A stretch of 64,000 bases of DNA from Dactylorhiza incarnata (lineage: Eukaryota > Streptophyta > Magnoliopsida > Asparagales > Orchidaceae). The position numbers and the translations under genes were made by a program. Location of the stretch: the NCBI GenBank assembly GCA_033032865.1, contig JAWHQI010000065.1, positions 6,448,001 through 6,512,000 on the forward strand, given 5' to 3'. Below the pieces are notes generated by a model. That model saw only the letters and a program-made list of their open reading frames with translations, was not told where the DNA came from and searched no databases. Numbering within the stretch: the first letter of the stretch is position 1; each line of letters starts with the position of its first letter. Of this stretch, positions 43,165 through 54,527 are shown piece after piece.

Positions 43165-43605
43165 ATGTCCTGCTCCTTCTTTCTGTATGGTGTCCATACC
43201 CTTGAGAATCAGCAGTTTCGCCATGAGTTGTATAGGAATGGTAGGGAATCTGCAGTTCTTAGTATTGATCTTCTAAGAAAAAGGTGTTCTATGAAGGAAG
43301 AATTCATGGATATCGACTTCCCGACATTGTATGCTGAGTTCGAAGGCAACCAACTCTCAGAATCATAAGACACGACTTCTCAAGGTGATGCAAATACTAG
43401 TTCTCATGAGAGTTGTTCCGGAGAAGACACCACAGATTCTAGAGGAAGTAGCTCCGACGAAGATGACGAACCAGATTCAGAAGCCGACAATCGATCGGGA
43501 GTGCGTTGTTTGATGAGCCCTTCAACTACTAAATCTTCTGATTACTGCCCGAATAAGAAAGCTAAGGGAAAAGGAGTAGTTTCTTCAGAGGAAAACTGAG
43601 ACTTG
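43165..43605 (+). pseudogene. Unidentified coding-like stretch with one internal stop
   Basis: One frame is open for 67 codons, has TAA at 43366-43368, then stays open for about 80 more codons to TGA near 43602. The first part contains HELYRNGRESAVLSIDLLRK and FPTLYAEFEGN; the second is Ser/Asp/Glu-rich (SSSDEDDEPDSEADN) and ends with a basic KKAKGKG. Composition is protein-like and unlike the flanks. I do not recognise the family; it could be the 3' exon of a captured host gene or an extra ORF of an unrecognised element. A hairpin and an AT-rich stretch follow. Confidence 0.4.
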
Positions 43606-43625
43606 TATTTTATTATTCATTGATG

Positions 43626-43662
43626 AGTGCCCACACAGTATCTTTTTGTAAGTGTGGGCACT
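43626..43662. other. Perfect 11-bp hairpin
   Basis: AGTGCCCACAC (43626-43636) and GTGTGGGCACT (43652-43662) are exact complements around a 15-nt loop, about 20 bp after the stop of the unidentified coding-like stretch. Confidence 0.8.
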
Positions 43663-44274
43663 ATAACATTGTAAAATCACTTTTTGAAATGAAAACACTT
43701 TTGATTCTATTTGCTTTGTGTGGCTTATTGTTTTGTACTTGCGAATGCATTTTTCATAACATAGGAGTACTTCTAAATTTATAAAGTACCTTTGTCTTAT
43801 GGCATGGGAGGATATGACATATATGACCGCGATATATATAGAAGTTATACAATTATATTATATATGGATAGGATGCACGATTGCAAAAACCTAATCCGTG
43901 ATTATTCGAGGATTCATGAGACATCCAATAAGCTGAGTAATAATGTACGATATCATAAGAAGATATCATGATGAGAACCTTTTCCTTGGATATCGAGAGA
44001 TTTAAAATGTAAGGCCATGCATGCATATTATATAGTAACAACACATAACAGACGAAGAACCCATGGTTGTTTTAATATTACATGAATTGACTATGTTGTC
44101 ATAAGTAACAACACAATCATTTCAATATGGGTGCAAATCATGAATGCCATAAATGAGTCTCCATAGTAGATAGATATTGGTTAGTTACGCCCGAGTTTTT
44201 ATTTATATTGGAGTAGAAATTTAACTGATAAGCTATGTGCGGACTCGAAACGAGTAGCCGCATATCACAATAAT
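43663..44274. other. AT-rich region without recognised feature
   Basis: No gene or known element seen. An imperfect inverted repeat around ACTCG-AAA-CGAGT lies near 44233-44264. Confidence 0.4.
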
Positions 44275-44607
44275 AAATGTTCAAGAAAACCTCCGAGCTA
44301 CAATGATAATAGGTGATTGAAACTCATGTAGTTACTGTATGCATAACCACACATTATAATATTAGCTATTCATGAAGCCTCCAAGCTATGAAGATTGGGG
44401 ATAAATTGAAACTTGTGTGGTTACCATATGCATAACCACACTTTAAAATAATAGTTGTTCATGAATAGTTTAATTTCATGAACATTGATAGATTCAAGGT
44501 ATGCGCAACCTCCATATGTGTAACCACACATTATGATAATAAGTATTTAAGAAAGCCTAAGAGAAATGATAATTGTAGGTGATTGAAGTCCGTGAGAGTA
44601 TTGCATG
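44275..44607 (+). repeat. About 90-bp AT-rich tandem repeat, roughly four copies
   Basis: Units with a TCAAGAAAACCTCC- or TCATGAAGCCTCC-like start, GATTGAA or AATTGAA, and GCATAACCACAC lie near 44279, 44369, 44460 and 44547. The last is cut by the Tat-like LTR, so the second Tat-like element inserted into this array. Confidence 0.65.
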
Positions 44608-45241
44608 TGTAACTACTGAAGCCAGGAAAATCCCGACTCCAAAATTCGGATCAATACAGTCGGAGGCTACTCGCCCAGCGGTCCAACTAGATGACTTGAC
44701 TATAAACGATGAAGGGGCTAGAACAACAACAACAAGACCCCAGGTGCTGCGGCAGGGAGGTCCTACCACATACCCAGAAGCTCAAAAGAGACTTCCCCTC
44801 CACAACCAAAGATGGCCGAGCAGAGTACGAGGAAGGCACCGACTTGGTGAGTATCAAGAGCGACGACCAAGGATGATGGGTCCAAGAATTCAAACGTGGG
44901 GTTCCAAAAGCTCAGCCAAAGGTGCCAATCCAAGTACCCCTGTGGTCCTACTTCTAGGAAAACCAAAGGGGGGCCTTTTTATAGACCAACCCAACCTGGA
45001 GGCTATACGACATTCAAGGGGATCTTGCCTGACTTCGGCGAGCATCGCCCCTAGTCGCCCACCTTGACGAGTATGAGGGGCTACTCGCACATACTCACCA
45101 ATACTCGCCTAGGTCTTCTACTGTTCTTGCTGGTTGAGTTATCTTAGGTATTGGACACCTGGCTTCTGTTTGACCTTTGAATTTGACTTCTGCCCACATA
45201 GCCTTGAATGGGTCCTACCCTCGGAGAATATGGATTGTACA
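44608..45241 (-). mobile_element. 3' LTR of Tat2, about 634 bp
   Basis: On the minus strand it begins TGTACAATCC at 45241, matching Tat1's TGTACAAGCC. A TATA box (CTATAAAAAGG, 44984-44974) is followed by blocks similar to the Tat1 LTR, such as GGAGGGGAAG and GGACCTCC. The end is placed at TTACA (44608), about as far beyond the TATA box as in Tat1; a few bases of uncertainty remain. Confidence 0.7.
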
Positions 45242-45262
45242 TAATCTACACTCTTTGCGAGC
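45242..45262 (-). other. Pre-3' LTR block of Tat2
   Basis: On the minus strand CTCGCAAAGAGTGTAGATTA precedes the LTR start and aligns with Tat1 35052-35071. This fixes the LTR boundary and the orientation. Confidence 0.65.
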
Positions 45263-45361
45263 AACGAAGTAGCTCGGAAAGAATCATCCAACCCCTATTC
45301 GACGAGCTGCTTCTGGCGAGTATCAGGTCTACTCGACATCCGCCTGCCTGGCTCTGGGACT

Positions 45362-45372
45362 CTATATATAAA
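45362..45372 (+). promoter_or_regulatory. TATA box of Tat2 antisense gene A
   Basis: CTATATATAAAG lies about 50 bp before the gene A ATG and just outside the LTR, the same arrangement as Tat1 gene A. A 13-G run follows it. Confidence 0.65.
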
Positions 45373-45420
45373 GGGGGGGGGGGGGTCTTTTATTTGACTG
45401 CTTTTCTAAACTTGCACAAG

Positions 45421-47003
45421 ATGTTGCGCACTGCTGCTGAAGAGGCTGAAGCGGATATGACCGAGCTCCCGGGTATCTTGACGCCTCCTTGGAAATGTAC
45501 TCGCAAACAGGATGAGCTTGATGACTTCCTTGCATCTAAAAGGAGGAAGAAGCTCGCCAAGAAGAAGAAGAAGAAGCCGCAGCCTGCTCCTATGGATGAT
45601 GTCACCGATCCTCCCGCCGACCAGCAAGGGGCTCCCACGAGCACCCAACAAGTGCTCAGTGATCTGGGCATATCTGATGTTGGTGAATAGCCCTCTTCAT
45701 AGCCTTCTACGCCAAAGATCGCCCCCGGGGCGAGCACCACTGGGTCCCAGACCCAGACTCAACCTGATCTCGCCCCCTTGCGAGGTAAAAAACACCTTCT
45801 CACCCTGCAAAATCTGTCACTATCCTGGTGTTGCTGGCAAGGTTTTTACGCTTTTTTCTCTATTTGCAGACTTGCCGACTACTGGAGCTCCGAAAGAGCA
45901 TCTATTTTTCCCTCCTCTGCGATCATCATCGATGGTCACGTCGAAATCCCAGACGGGGTTGCGAACTGGTCACACAGTGTGGATCCTCTACAACTCGCCT
46001 TCGGCGTCTTCTGGCAAGAGGCCTTCTGTGGAGGAGGCGATCAAAGGGGTCCACCGGCGAGCAATCTGCCTCCACCGCCGCAGCTTTCTTTGCGACCAGC
46101 ACCGGCGAGTGCTTCACAGCCGCCCGCAGGCAGTCTTCCGCCACCGTCTCCTACCCATACTCCGGGCGATCATCACCCTTCCTCATCAATCTCTCCTTCG
46201 GTCCATCCGGCGGAATTCTCGCGGCGCGACGGGATTTTGGGCTTCTTCGCCCCGAGAGGTGTAGGGCGACCTGTGGATGCTCGCGGTCGGGGGAATGTGC
46301 CTCCAAGCAGGGAGCTTCTCGGCAGATCCTCTTCAGGCCGGTGGGATACTGTTCATCACAGTCCTTCTCCGCACCAAGCTAGGACTCCTCGTCGGGGGCG
46401 ATCTTGCATCTCTCTTCGTGATGCGAGGGAGCGAAGCACCTCAGCCTGGTAATTGTCGCTTTCTTTATAGTCGCTACTTCTTGGTTGCCCTTGTTAGTGA
46501 GTCTTTATCTCTTTTGTATTTGATTGCAGCCCCCACTACTACGTCGGGGGGGGGGGGGGGCGTTGATCGACGATATCAGGATCCCACCCCACGAGTATCA
46601 AGAGAAGGTCACTCGCATATACCTTGAGATGGAGACGAAGGTTGAACGTCTGGCGATCAACGAACCTCATCTACGTCTTACCGAGCTCGAGGTGTGAGCC
46701 GCAAAGCTTGAAGAATTCGAGACTCGGCTAGCTGGTGCGGAGTCTCGCTTCCAATCCATCCACGGCCTAGAGCGCCAAATAGTGAGGATCAAGCATCGTC
46801 AATAGCTTCATCATGAAGAGCTGGTGGGCATGCGGGCGAGCATGGTCTCGGTGGGCAGGATGGCGAGGATTGAAGAGCAGCAGTGCCAAGGCGAGGATGC
46901 TATGTCGCTGTCCCTCGAGTACTTCCAGTGTTCGTGCATCATGGGCTGGACCGGACTGCATACTCAACCACTTGATCCTCAGGCGAATACCCAGGGGCCT
47001 TAG
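45421..47003 (+). pseudogene. Tat2 antisense gene A: basic, Pro-rich, coiled-coil protein, three exons
   Basis: The ATG at 45421 opens MLRTAAEEAEADMTEL, followed by a strongly basic stretch (KRRKKLAKKKKKK), a likely nuclear signal. TAG at 45688 and 45700 both fall where Gln is plausible. Predicted GT-AG introns are 45785-45869 and 46449-46529, both with pyrimidine-rich 3' ends and TTTGCAG or ATTGCAG acceptors. Exon 2 is proline-rich; exon 3 is charged and heptad-like (EYQEKVTRIYLEMETKVERL) with TGA near 46696 and TAG near 46803. It stops at TAG 47001-47003. Counterpart of Tat1 gene A by position, order and composition; function unknown. Confidence 0.65.
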
Positions 47004-47061
47004 TATTTTTCCTCGTTTTATTGTTTGTAAGCTGAGTGGAACGCCTCTGGCGATATTGTAA

Positions 47062-47067
47062 AATAAA
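47062..47067 (+). promoter_or_regulatory. Polyadenylation signal of Tat2 gene A
   Basis: AATAAA lies about 60 bp after the gene A stop and before the gene B promoter, a suitable place for transcript 3' end formation. Confidence 0.5.
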
Positions 47068-47325
47068 CATTTAACCTTGTAATACTATTTTGGCGAGTAT
47101 TAAGTCTCGCCTTTGATTTCTTGCTTTTCTTCCTTTTGTGCGAATATTTATTGCTAGAATGTCGCGTATATTTGGCGAGCTGCTATGTGTTCTAATGCAG
47201 GTCCTCGCATGCTGAAGGTCAGTGACTTTGACGCACATCGTGGACACGACGACTTTCCTCGTTACTTGCTACCCCCTAATTTCTAGTCGGGGCGGGGTAG
47301 CCAATCCCCCATACCTTGCATTTGC

Positions 47326-47336
47326 CTATAAAAAGG
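47326..47336 (+). promoter_or_regulatory. TATA box of Tat2 antisense gene B
   Basis: CTATAAAAAGG lies 115 bp upstream of the gene B ATG, matching the 113 bp spacing in Tat1. Confidence 0.7.
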
Positions 47337-47450
47337 GCGTGGGTACGTATTTATTATGCTATCAGCGACCTTCCCTTCCTTTGCGCGAGCATCTTCGTTT
47401 TCACCTCTTCTCGCCTTTGATACTCGCTAACCTTCTTTTCTTCAATCGAG

Positions 47451-49402
47451 ATGTCTGACGAGGCCACTATTCGGCATGCCAGTCATGCAAGGAACTTTGC
47501 AGCGGCATCGTTCAAGAAGTCCATATCGTGGCAGAAGGACTTGGATGATTTCTCCGAGAAGTAATTGTCCCCGGGATACCTGGCCCGACTTCCTCGCCAG
47601 GATGAGATCCTGAACAGTTTCGTAGAGGGCGAGATAGTCTGCCCTATTCGCCACTTCGAGGTAGGATTGCGACTACCGTTGTGGCCAGAATTGTGCCAAA
47701 TTTTGTGCTACTTCGGGATAGTCCCTGCCCAGCTTAACCCAATGACATGGAGGTGATCTTAGGTTTCCTCTGCTTCATGCGAGAAGAGAAGATCGCCTTT
47801 GATCTTTTTGTCTTCCAGAGGTTCTTCCATTTCATAGCGTCCGGCAAGGGCATCATCTTATTCTACAGCCATGTTTGCACCTTGGTCGGCACAGCGAACA
47901 AAAATCATCATTGGGGCGAGCAACTGGTCGTCGTCAGCGACAACTTTGAGGCCATTCCGCGCACTTCCTTACAGCCCCCGAGCACATCTTCCTGACTACC
48001 TACCTGGAGGGACCTCGGGAGAAGCTCCTTGACTCTTTCCGAGGTCGGCGCTTTGATGTGGTATTCTGGCGAAGGCGAGTAGACGAGCTCGCAGAGGTCT
48101 TCCTGGGTGAAGGTAGATTACTGAGCGAGTATCCATTATGCTCGCGTCTTTATCTTCGAATGATGACTAACCCTTGTCTTTTGTCTTCTGCAGCTACTCA
48201 CATTCTGCGGTGCGAGCCTCTCCCCATGGTGAAGGATATGATTCCTACTCAAGGGGGCACGGGGATCCTGTCGCGTGAGGATAGAGGGGTGCTGACATCC
48301 CCTATTGACTTGTCGCAGGTCCCTGATGACCTAGTGGTCACTGGCGAGGAAGCTGGGTCCTCGAAGAGGAGGAAGAGTAAGAGCAAGGTCCAGGATCCCT
48401 CGAGGAAGAAGAAGCAGGTCGCTTGCAGAGACCTTGGAGCAAAGACGGACCCATCAGATGCTGGATAGCCTTCCCGCCACCCGAACTTAAATGAAGGTGG
48501 TCGCAGCGAGGATGCATATGGTCGCCCGTTAGTGACCTAGGCGGAGCGCGCCCATAAAGTGACTCTGAGCACCAACCTCCCCGCCTAGTCGGAGGATTGG
48601 GAGGATAGAGGTGAAGCATTCGACATGATGTTCACCCTTTATGGTCATGCGAACACCGAATCGCTTCAAGAAGTGTCTGCCGAGTATTTGGCCAACCAGA
48701 CCTCGCGTTCGCTTCTTTGATCGGTCGGGTTTAGCCACCAGATGGTGAGGCGCTTGCTCGAATATGAGGAGAAGGTCAAGATTCTGGGCAAGACCATCCT
48801 CACCCAGGGGGCATAGGCCGCAAAGTGCAAGGAGTACGAGGTATTCGTGCGCTGCTTGTTCGCATTTCCATCTTAATGATACTTGCCATTTTGCCGACTA
48901 TCCATCTAACTTGTACCTTTCAAGCTCGTAGGCTGCTGAGATTCAAACTGCGAAGAAGATGTTGCAGATGGATAAGGAGCTTGAGGATACTCGGCAAGCC
49001 ATAGAGGCCGCCCAAATCCAGATCGCCGAGCTGGAAACTTGCCCTGCCGAGCAATAGCCTTTGGAAGCGGGCCCCTCCAGGGGGAAGAAGATTAGAATGC
49101 ACGACGATGACATGTCGTTCATTTGCCGGGAAATCACGTGAGCAACCGGGAAGGTTGTCCTGAGCAGGGATCGAGCTGAAGGCCATCTGGTGGCAGAGGC
49201 GATGAACTTGACAGTGATGGACGTCATCCCGGCGCTGCTCGTCGAGGAGTCTATCTCTCCTTTGCGAGATCCCTCTCCGAGGTCCAGTGACATCGAGGAT
49301 GAGGATTCCGGGGATGAGGATTCCAAGGACGAGGATGTCGACGTCGAAGGCGAGTATGGTGATGATGATGGCGAGGATGACGGAGGCGATGATGAGGCCT
49401 AG
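47451..49402 (+). pseudogene. Tat2 antisense gene B: gypsy-type 'transposase-like' protein with coiled coil, three exons
   Basis: The ATG at 47451 starts MSDEATIRHASHARNF. The conserved block IRHFEVGLRLPLWPELCQIL and YFGIVPAQLNP aligns with Tat1 gene B, but without the intron found there. A one-base deletion near 47740 shifts the frame into VILGFLCFMREEKIAF, which also aligns. Predicted GT-AG introns are 48113-48193 and 48841-48931. Exon 2 has a basic SSKRRKSKSK stretch, then GEAFDMMFTLYG, like Tat1 GHAFDFSFVLYR. Exon 3 is coiled coil, then MNLTVMDVIPALL and a very acidic tail to 49402. At least five in-frame stops, mostly TAG, break it. Likely nuclear; role unknown. Confidence 0.75.
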
Positions 49403-49849
49403 TCGCCATGGCATGTTTTTGATTGCTCGGGGACATGTAAATCTTTTTCTCGCATAATACTTTAAGAATATACAAATGAAAGAAATTTTTTGCTTTCCTG
49501 TTACTCTTATATTCACATATTTTCCTGTAAATCGATTAGGCTCTTAGGCTCGAACGCAATGAGTGCTCGCTAGGCTCATAAGCTCGAAGTGAGATTGAGT
49601 GATCATCGTCATGATTGGTGCGACCTTGGGAGGTACTCAATGCGATCGACAATCAGAGCTTACTCGCATATGATATACTCGCACCAGGATGCTCGCACGG
49701 TAGATGCTCGCCTATAGGAATTCTCTCCTACTTCAGAGTTTTTGATGATGCTCGAGCTGTAAAGGGGTCCCACAGGACGCGCACTCTCAAGGCTTCTACT
49801 TTTACCTGATAAGAGTTTTCAAGACGTCGCAATAGTTAGCGTAAGAAGA
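49403..49849 (+). mobile_element. Tat2 non-coding spacer
   Basis: Between the end of gene B and the 81-bp array. It is rich in GCTCGC and ACTCGC words, with no gene seen. It corresponds to Tat1 30701-31260. Confidence 0.5.
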
Positions 49850-50497
49850 ATAGGCAGTGAATGATGGCCGGGGAGGTCCAAGGGGGCACACTATCCTGAG
49901 GCCTCCATCTTCCTTGGATACTGATGCTGACCAGTAGGGACTAACAGTCAGGGAGGTCCAAGAGGACACACCGTCCCGAGGCCTTCATCTTACTATGATG
50001 CTGAATGCTGACCAGTAGTGACTGACAGTCAGGCAGGTCCAAGAGGACACACCGTCCCGAGGCCTCCATCCTACTACGATATTGAATGCTGACTAGTAGG
50101 GACTGACAGTCGGGGAGGTCCAAGAGGACACAACATCCTGAGGTTTCCATCCTACTGCGATGATGAATGCTGACCAGTAGGGACTGACAGTTGGGGAGGT
50201 CAAAGAGGACACACCATCCTGAGGTCTCCATCCTACTGCGATGCTGAATGCTGACCAGTAGGGACTTACAGTCGGGGAGGTTCAAGAGGACACAACATCC
50301 TGAGGTCTATATCCAACTACGATGCTGAATGTTGACCAGTAGGGACTAACAGTTGGGGAGGTCCGAGAGGACACAACATCCTGAGGTCTCCATCCTACTG
50401 CGATGCTGAATGCTGACCAGTAGGGACTGCCAGTCGGGGAGGTCTAAGAGGACACAACATCCTGAGGTCTCCATCCTACTGCGATGTTGAATGCTGA
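49850..50497 (-). repeat. 81-bp tandem repeat of Tat2, about eight copies
   Basis: GACCAGTAGGGACTGACAGT or a close variant starts at 49929, 50010, 50091, 50172, 50253, 50334 and 50415, each step 81 bp. It occupies the place of Tat1's 97-bp array but has an unrelated sequence. Because 81 is a multiple of three, a 114-codon minus-strand frame stays open; this is a repeat artefact. Confidence 0.95.
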
Positions 50498-50506
50498 ATG
50501 AAGATC

Positions 50507-50511
50507 CTTTT
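50507..50511 (+). other. Target site duplication, left copy (CTTTT)
   Basis: CTTTT precedes the solo LTR and is repeated at 51846-51850. Confidence 0.8.
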
Positions 50512-51845
50512 TGAAAGGAGGGTCTAGTTCTTATTTATCTTATTAAAAGATTTTGTTTAAGTTTTTCTTTAAAGTAATGCTATATATATAGATGTGTATG
50601 CTGGGTGAGAAATAAAATCAAGCACTAACAGTGCATAAGAAAATCACAGCACAGCAGTAATGAACGTAAAGTAAAAAGCAAACAAAACCAGATGACACAA
50701 AATATATAGTAGTTCCCCTCAACTGGGTACATCTACTCTTCTACCCACTGGTAGGAATCCACTATGAGGTTGTTGATAAGGTTCCCTCACACCAGGTGAG
50801 CTGTTGATAAGGTGCTCTAACCAAACAGCAGGTTTTTGCTAAGGTGCCCTGTCACCGAGAGTTAACTTTTGAAGGGAGTTATAACCCTGTACAGGATGGG
50901 GGTAAAGGAAGTAAAAATAAAAGCAGAAATTATATTGTTCTTCTCTGTATAAGAAGACTCTTGAAGATCCTGGTTTGAAGTTGAATGGATCTGAATGTGA
51001 TGTTGAAGAAGGCTCCCCTGTCTAATTAGAGTTGATGACAGCTTGTGGATAGAGCTTCTCCTTTTAACTGCTTCTTCCTTCTTTTGCAGTGATGAACCTG
51101 AGCAAGTAATTGTGGTTTGTGTCTCAGGATGTTTTGAATCTGCATGAAGATGTTAGCAAAGAAGAACAGATGACTTTTTCTTTATTTCTGTCATGTGTTC
51201 TATATTGTGTGTACTACTATGTTTCTTTTCTCTGTAACTGTTCTTTTATAATCTGAGAACCTTTACTCTTAATTTGAATTCTTCTCTTGGGAAGAAGGAA
51301 AGAGCTGAGGTCTCCATCAATGCTTTGACTCCTCGAGAAGATAACCTGCCGTTTCTTTTCATTAAAGCAATTGCAACGGCTAATGGTATTGATTGATCTG
51401 CAACGGCTAAGATGAATTGTTAAAGGACAGTGAAAAGAATAATAAAATAATTCAGAAAGAGATTTGTCGATCCCAGCTCGGCAGAATTTGTCGACCGCCA
51501 CTAGTCATTTGTCGAGCGCTGGCTTAGAATTTGTCGACCGCTGCTAGTCATTTGTCGAGCGCTGGCTTAGAATTTGTCGACCGCTGCTAGTCATTTGTCG
51601 AGCGCTGGCTTAGAATTTGTCGACCGCTGGAACTGTGAGTTTCTTCAGTCTGCTGAAAGCAATTTGTCGAACGAATCTGGTCATTTGTCGAACACCACTT
51701 GCCATGTGTTGAGCTTGAATTTTCCTAAGTTCTGCTAATCTAATCAGCCTAAAACTTGACCCTAAGGCTATACATTGGGGTCAATACAGATCCTAATCAA
51801 CATATAGTGATCCTAGCCCAAATTAGTAATTGGGTTGTTCCAACA
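50512..51845 (-). mobile_element. Copia solo LTR, 1334 bp, minus strand
   Basis: On the plus strand it runs TGAAAGG to CCAACA; on the minus strand it starts TGTTGGAACAACCC, a common start for plant Copia LTRs. CTTTT flanks both sides and no internal domain is present, so it is a solo LTR. It lies inside Tat2, just beyond the 81-bp array. It contains a TTGTCGA-word array. Confidence 0.82.
51485..51720 (-). repeat. 43-bp tandem repeat rich in TTTGTCGA words
   Basis: AATTTGTCGACCGCTGCTAG-type units start at 51485, 51528, 51571 and 51614, exactly 43 bp apart. Each has two words, TTTGTCGACCG and TTTGTCGAGCG; two more TTTGTCGAAC words follow by 51690. In LTR orientation this is the promoter-proximal U3 part. 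Confidence 0.93.
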
Positions 51846-51850
51846 CTTTT

Positions 51851-52444
51851 TCTATTACTCAACAATCAGAGAGGATTAAGCACACCAACTCATGATTGGA
51901 TGGGACAATAAAAACATTATGCCTTGCCACGAGCTTTCTCTTTAAGGGTATATGATGCCATTATTCAAGGGTCCCCTTGTCAGTTAAACCGATCATCTCT
52001 TCGTCAAGCGGGGAGGTCAGTGTCCAGACTATTCTCTTATAATCTCTCCAGTCGGATGAGAAGTGTCATTGGGGTGTAACTGCGGCCAATGTGTAAGGGG
52101 GGAGATGATCTCGACCGTCAATGCAGAGGCTTGGTCTTAGGAGAACTCACACCCGAGGCGCTATCCCATCATTCGCTCTGGGTTTTACGAGAATCAAGTT
52201 GGAGGCCCATTTCCCAACCTGTCGTAGAGATCAATTTCACCTACTTCCTTTTCTGCTTTAGAAAACATTGCTGGAGGAGATAAAAGACTCACATCATCCC
52301 ATGTTTCAGGGGTTGAGGAATTTTATTGAACCGGAATAACATTACAGAAGAGAGACATATGCACTCCCGCTAGGGGTAGAACCTTTTCAGGTCATCACCG
52401 CTCCAAGTATTCCCAAGCAGCTCACCTTCTTGATTTTGCAGACG
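51851..52444 (-). mobile_element. Tat2 internal sequence right of the solo LTR
   Basis: No coding domain seen. It continues Tat2 up to the insertion of the Tekay/Del-like LTR at 52445. Confidence 0.45.
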
Positions 52445-52614
52445 TGTAATACCCCAAATCTTGATGTGCTGTGAGCTATAGGCTAATTCGGCTAAAGGCT
52501 TGAAAATTCGGTTATATGCTAAATTCGGCTAAAGGCTATAGGATAATTCGGCTATATGATATAGACGAATTTCCCCTGTTTTATAGCCGAATCTGTTTTA
52601 GCAGCTTTACTGAA

Positions 52615-52775
52615 ATTCGTCGAACGCCGTTCGACATTCGTCGAGCGCAGCATTTCAGCAATTCGTCGAACGTCGTTCGACATTCGTCAAACGCAGTTTT
52701 GCTGCCATTTGTGGAGCGCAACTTTACTGAAATTCGTCGAACGCCGTTCGACATTCGTCGAACACAGGCAGAATC
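52615..52775. repeat. TCGTCGAACG/CGTTCGAC dyad cluster in first LTR
   Basis: ATTCGTCGAACG, GTTCGACATTCGTCGA and similar words occur about six times in 160 bp, upstream of the TATA box. This is the unexpanded form of the array at 61460-61830. Confidence 0.85.
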
Positions 52776-52887
52776 CGCGATTTGCGTTATAGCAGGCCCG
52801 TGACTCTCTTTTTTGCGGCCGTCAGATCCAGATCCTTAAATTCAAAGGTTGGGATTTATTTCTGGGTTATTTTAGGGTTTGTCCAGA

Positions 52888-52899
52888 GGGCTATTTATA
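52888..52899 (+). promoter_or_regulatory. TATA box of the Tekay/Del-like LTR
   Basis: GCTATTTATACG lies before CTCCCTTTAACTC in this LTR and is conserved near 61953 (GCTATTTATAGG). It is a probable core promoter. Confidence 0.5.
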
Positions 52900-54527
52900 C
52901 GCTCCCTTTAACTCATAACCCTTATCTTCTTCAAGCGTGAAAAGACCGAAGCTGAGAGAAAAACAGCGACAGAGAGGAAGAAGGAGTCATCTTCTGCCAT
53001 TGCCAGAGTTTCGGAGCTCCGATTCGCGAGCCGTTTTCAGATCTGGAAAGTGTAGGCCGTTCCGAAACTTTCTATCCGATTGAAATCTCAGATCCATGGC
53101 GAAGACGAAAGCTCCAAGGGTAACGATTCTTTCTCCCGATCGTTGGACGTGTTCTTGTCCTCTCATTCACTTTTCTATGCTTGCATGAGGAATCCCTTTC
53201 ACCAAATGGGTGAAGTGTAGGATTTCCTTTAGTTCTTCGAAACTCCAGGTCGATTGTGTCCGTCCCCGGCATATTGCATTTAGAAATCCGGTAGTCGTGC
53301 AGATTTAGGCATTTTGTGTGAAGCCTATTCGTGGTCGTGAGCCCGGATCGGTGATGCTTGGATTGCGACGTTGCATTTAGGTTAAGCCTAGAATGCGTGC
53401 CGGAGAACGTCTTTGTGAGATCTTCTATTATGTTGCGGGACTTGAATTTTAGGCGCCTTTTGAGAGCCTAACGAAAGCCCCTTGCTTGGGTGGTTGAATG
53501 CAAGCCTTCGCCACTAGATTTGAAGAAGAGTGGTCTTGTACCTCCTTCTTGGTTGTTATTTGCGAAGTCTAAGTCCACGTGTAAGGATTAGATGCGTAGC
53601 TTAATTTTGTGGGCACTTGATGTGCTAAACCCTTACGGGCCGAGGGGAAGCCTTACCCGCGTCGTGCGATAGATCGCGATGATTAGAGGATGGGAAAAGC
53701 TGAACCGAACCCGTTTCCATGCCGATCGGTAAGAGGTCCAAACCTCATGTAAGCCGTGTGATCATGGGAGAGGTTGTGGAAGGTGTCTTACCTAGACCGA
53801 CCAAAATCTCCTTTTCCCCACCTAAGGCTATGTCCTTAGGGTGGAGTGCTTGTGATGAATTGATGTTATGTTAGCCTCATGCGGTTGCTTAGGCGGTTGT
53901 GGGGAACCTTCGGGTGAACCCAACCAACATCATGTGCATGCCTAGGTTCCCTTTTCTTTGATGCTCAACCTAGAAGATTGATTGTGCTTGAAACCTCACC
54001 CTGTATAGTTTGCACTTTCCTTATATTTTTACATGTTGCTAGTATGGCTTGATTGCAGGGAAGAAGCTCCGCCACCCCGAGAAAGGGGTGGGGTCATTAT
54101 AATTTGGTCAGGTGTGCTGACCGTTGCTTTATTTGCCACCTCTTGGTGGAATGTTCTTATGAAGGAGCAGGTGAGCCTAGCGGGAAATAGCGGGCGGTGG
54201 CCCTTTGCTGAGTTGGCCCTCGAAGACCCGCCTCTTTTCTGCTTTTCATGTTTTGCCGGCCTGCGCGCCGTTGTATGCTTGAGTTTAGTACATTTGGTAA
54301 ATGTAAGGCCTTAAGGCCGTAACTCTATTTTATTTCATTCCTGGGATGGTGGACAATTCTAAATGATGTTTAAATCAAATGCTTCCACTTACGCTTTATA
54401 TGCTCTCGTGTAGTTGTTGTTCTGTTCTGATTATCACCTTTTAATGCCTAGCTAGTGTATATAGTATGGCGTGGGGTCCCGGACGTACCTACTGTTATAT
54501 TATTTGTACTGGCAGGGTGTTACAATT

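Larger units (their letters stand above)
44608..52444 (-). mobile_element. Second Tat-like element (Tat2), minus strand, 3' portion
   Basis: Read on the minus strand from right to left: non-coding sequence, an 81-bp tandem array, two genes antisense to the element (so plus-strand here), a conserved pre-LTR block and the 3' LTR. This is the mirror image of Tat1 from its 97-bp array to its 3' LTR. Gag-pol and the 5' LTR are not in the window; the Tekay/Del array at 52445 interrupts it. A solo LTR at 50512-51845 is a later insertion. Confidence 0.82.
52445..54524 (+). mobile_element. Tekay/Del-like LTR, first copy, 2080 bp
   Basis: It starts TGTAATACCCC and ends GGGTGTTACA. It matches 61298-63590 closely; the 213-bp length difference is almost fully explained by a minisatellite expanded in the second copy. 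The left flank AGACG cannot be matched to a right flank in the window. Confidence 0.92.

Noticed and set aside
49941..50285. 114-codon minus-strand frame in the 81-bp array
   Set aside because: Open only because 81 is divisible by three; no protein features.
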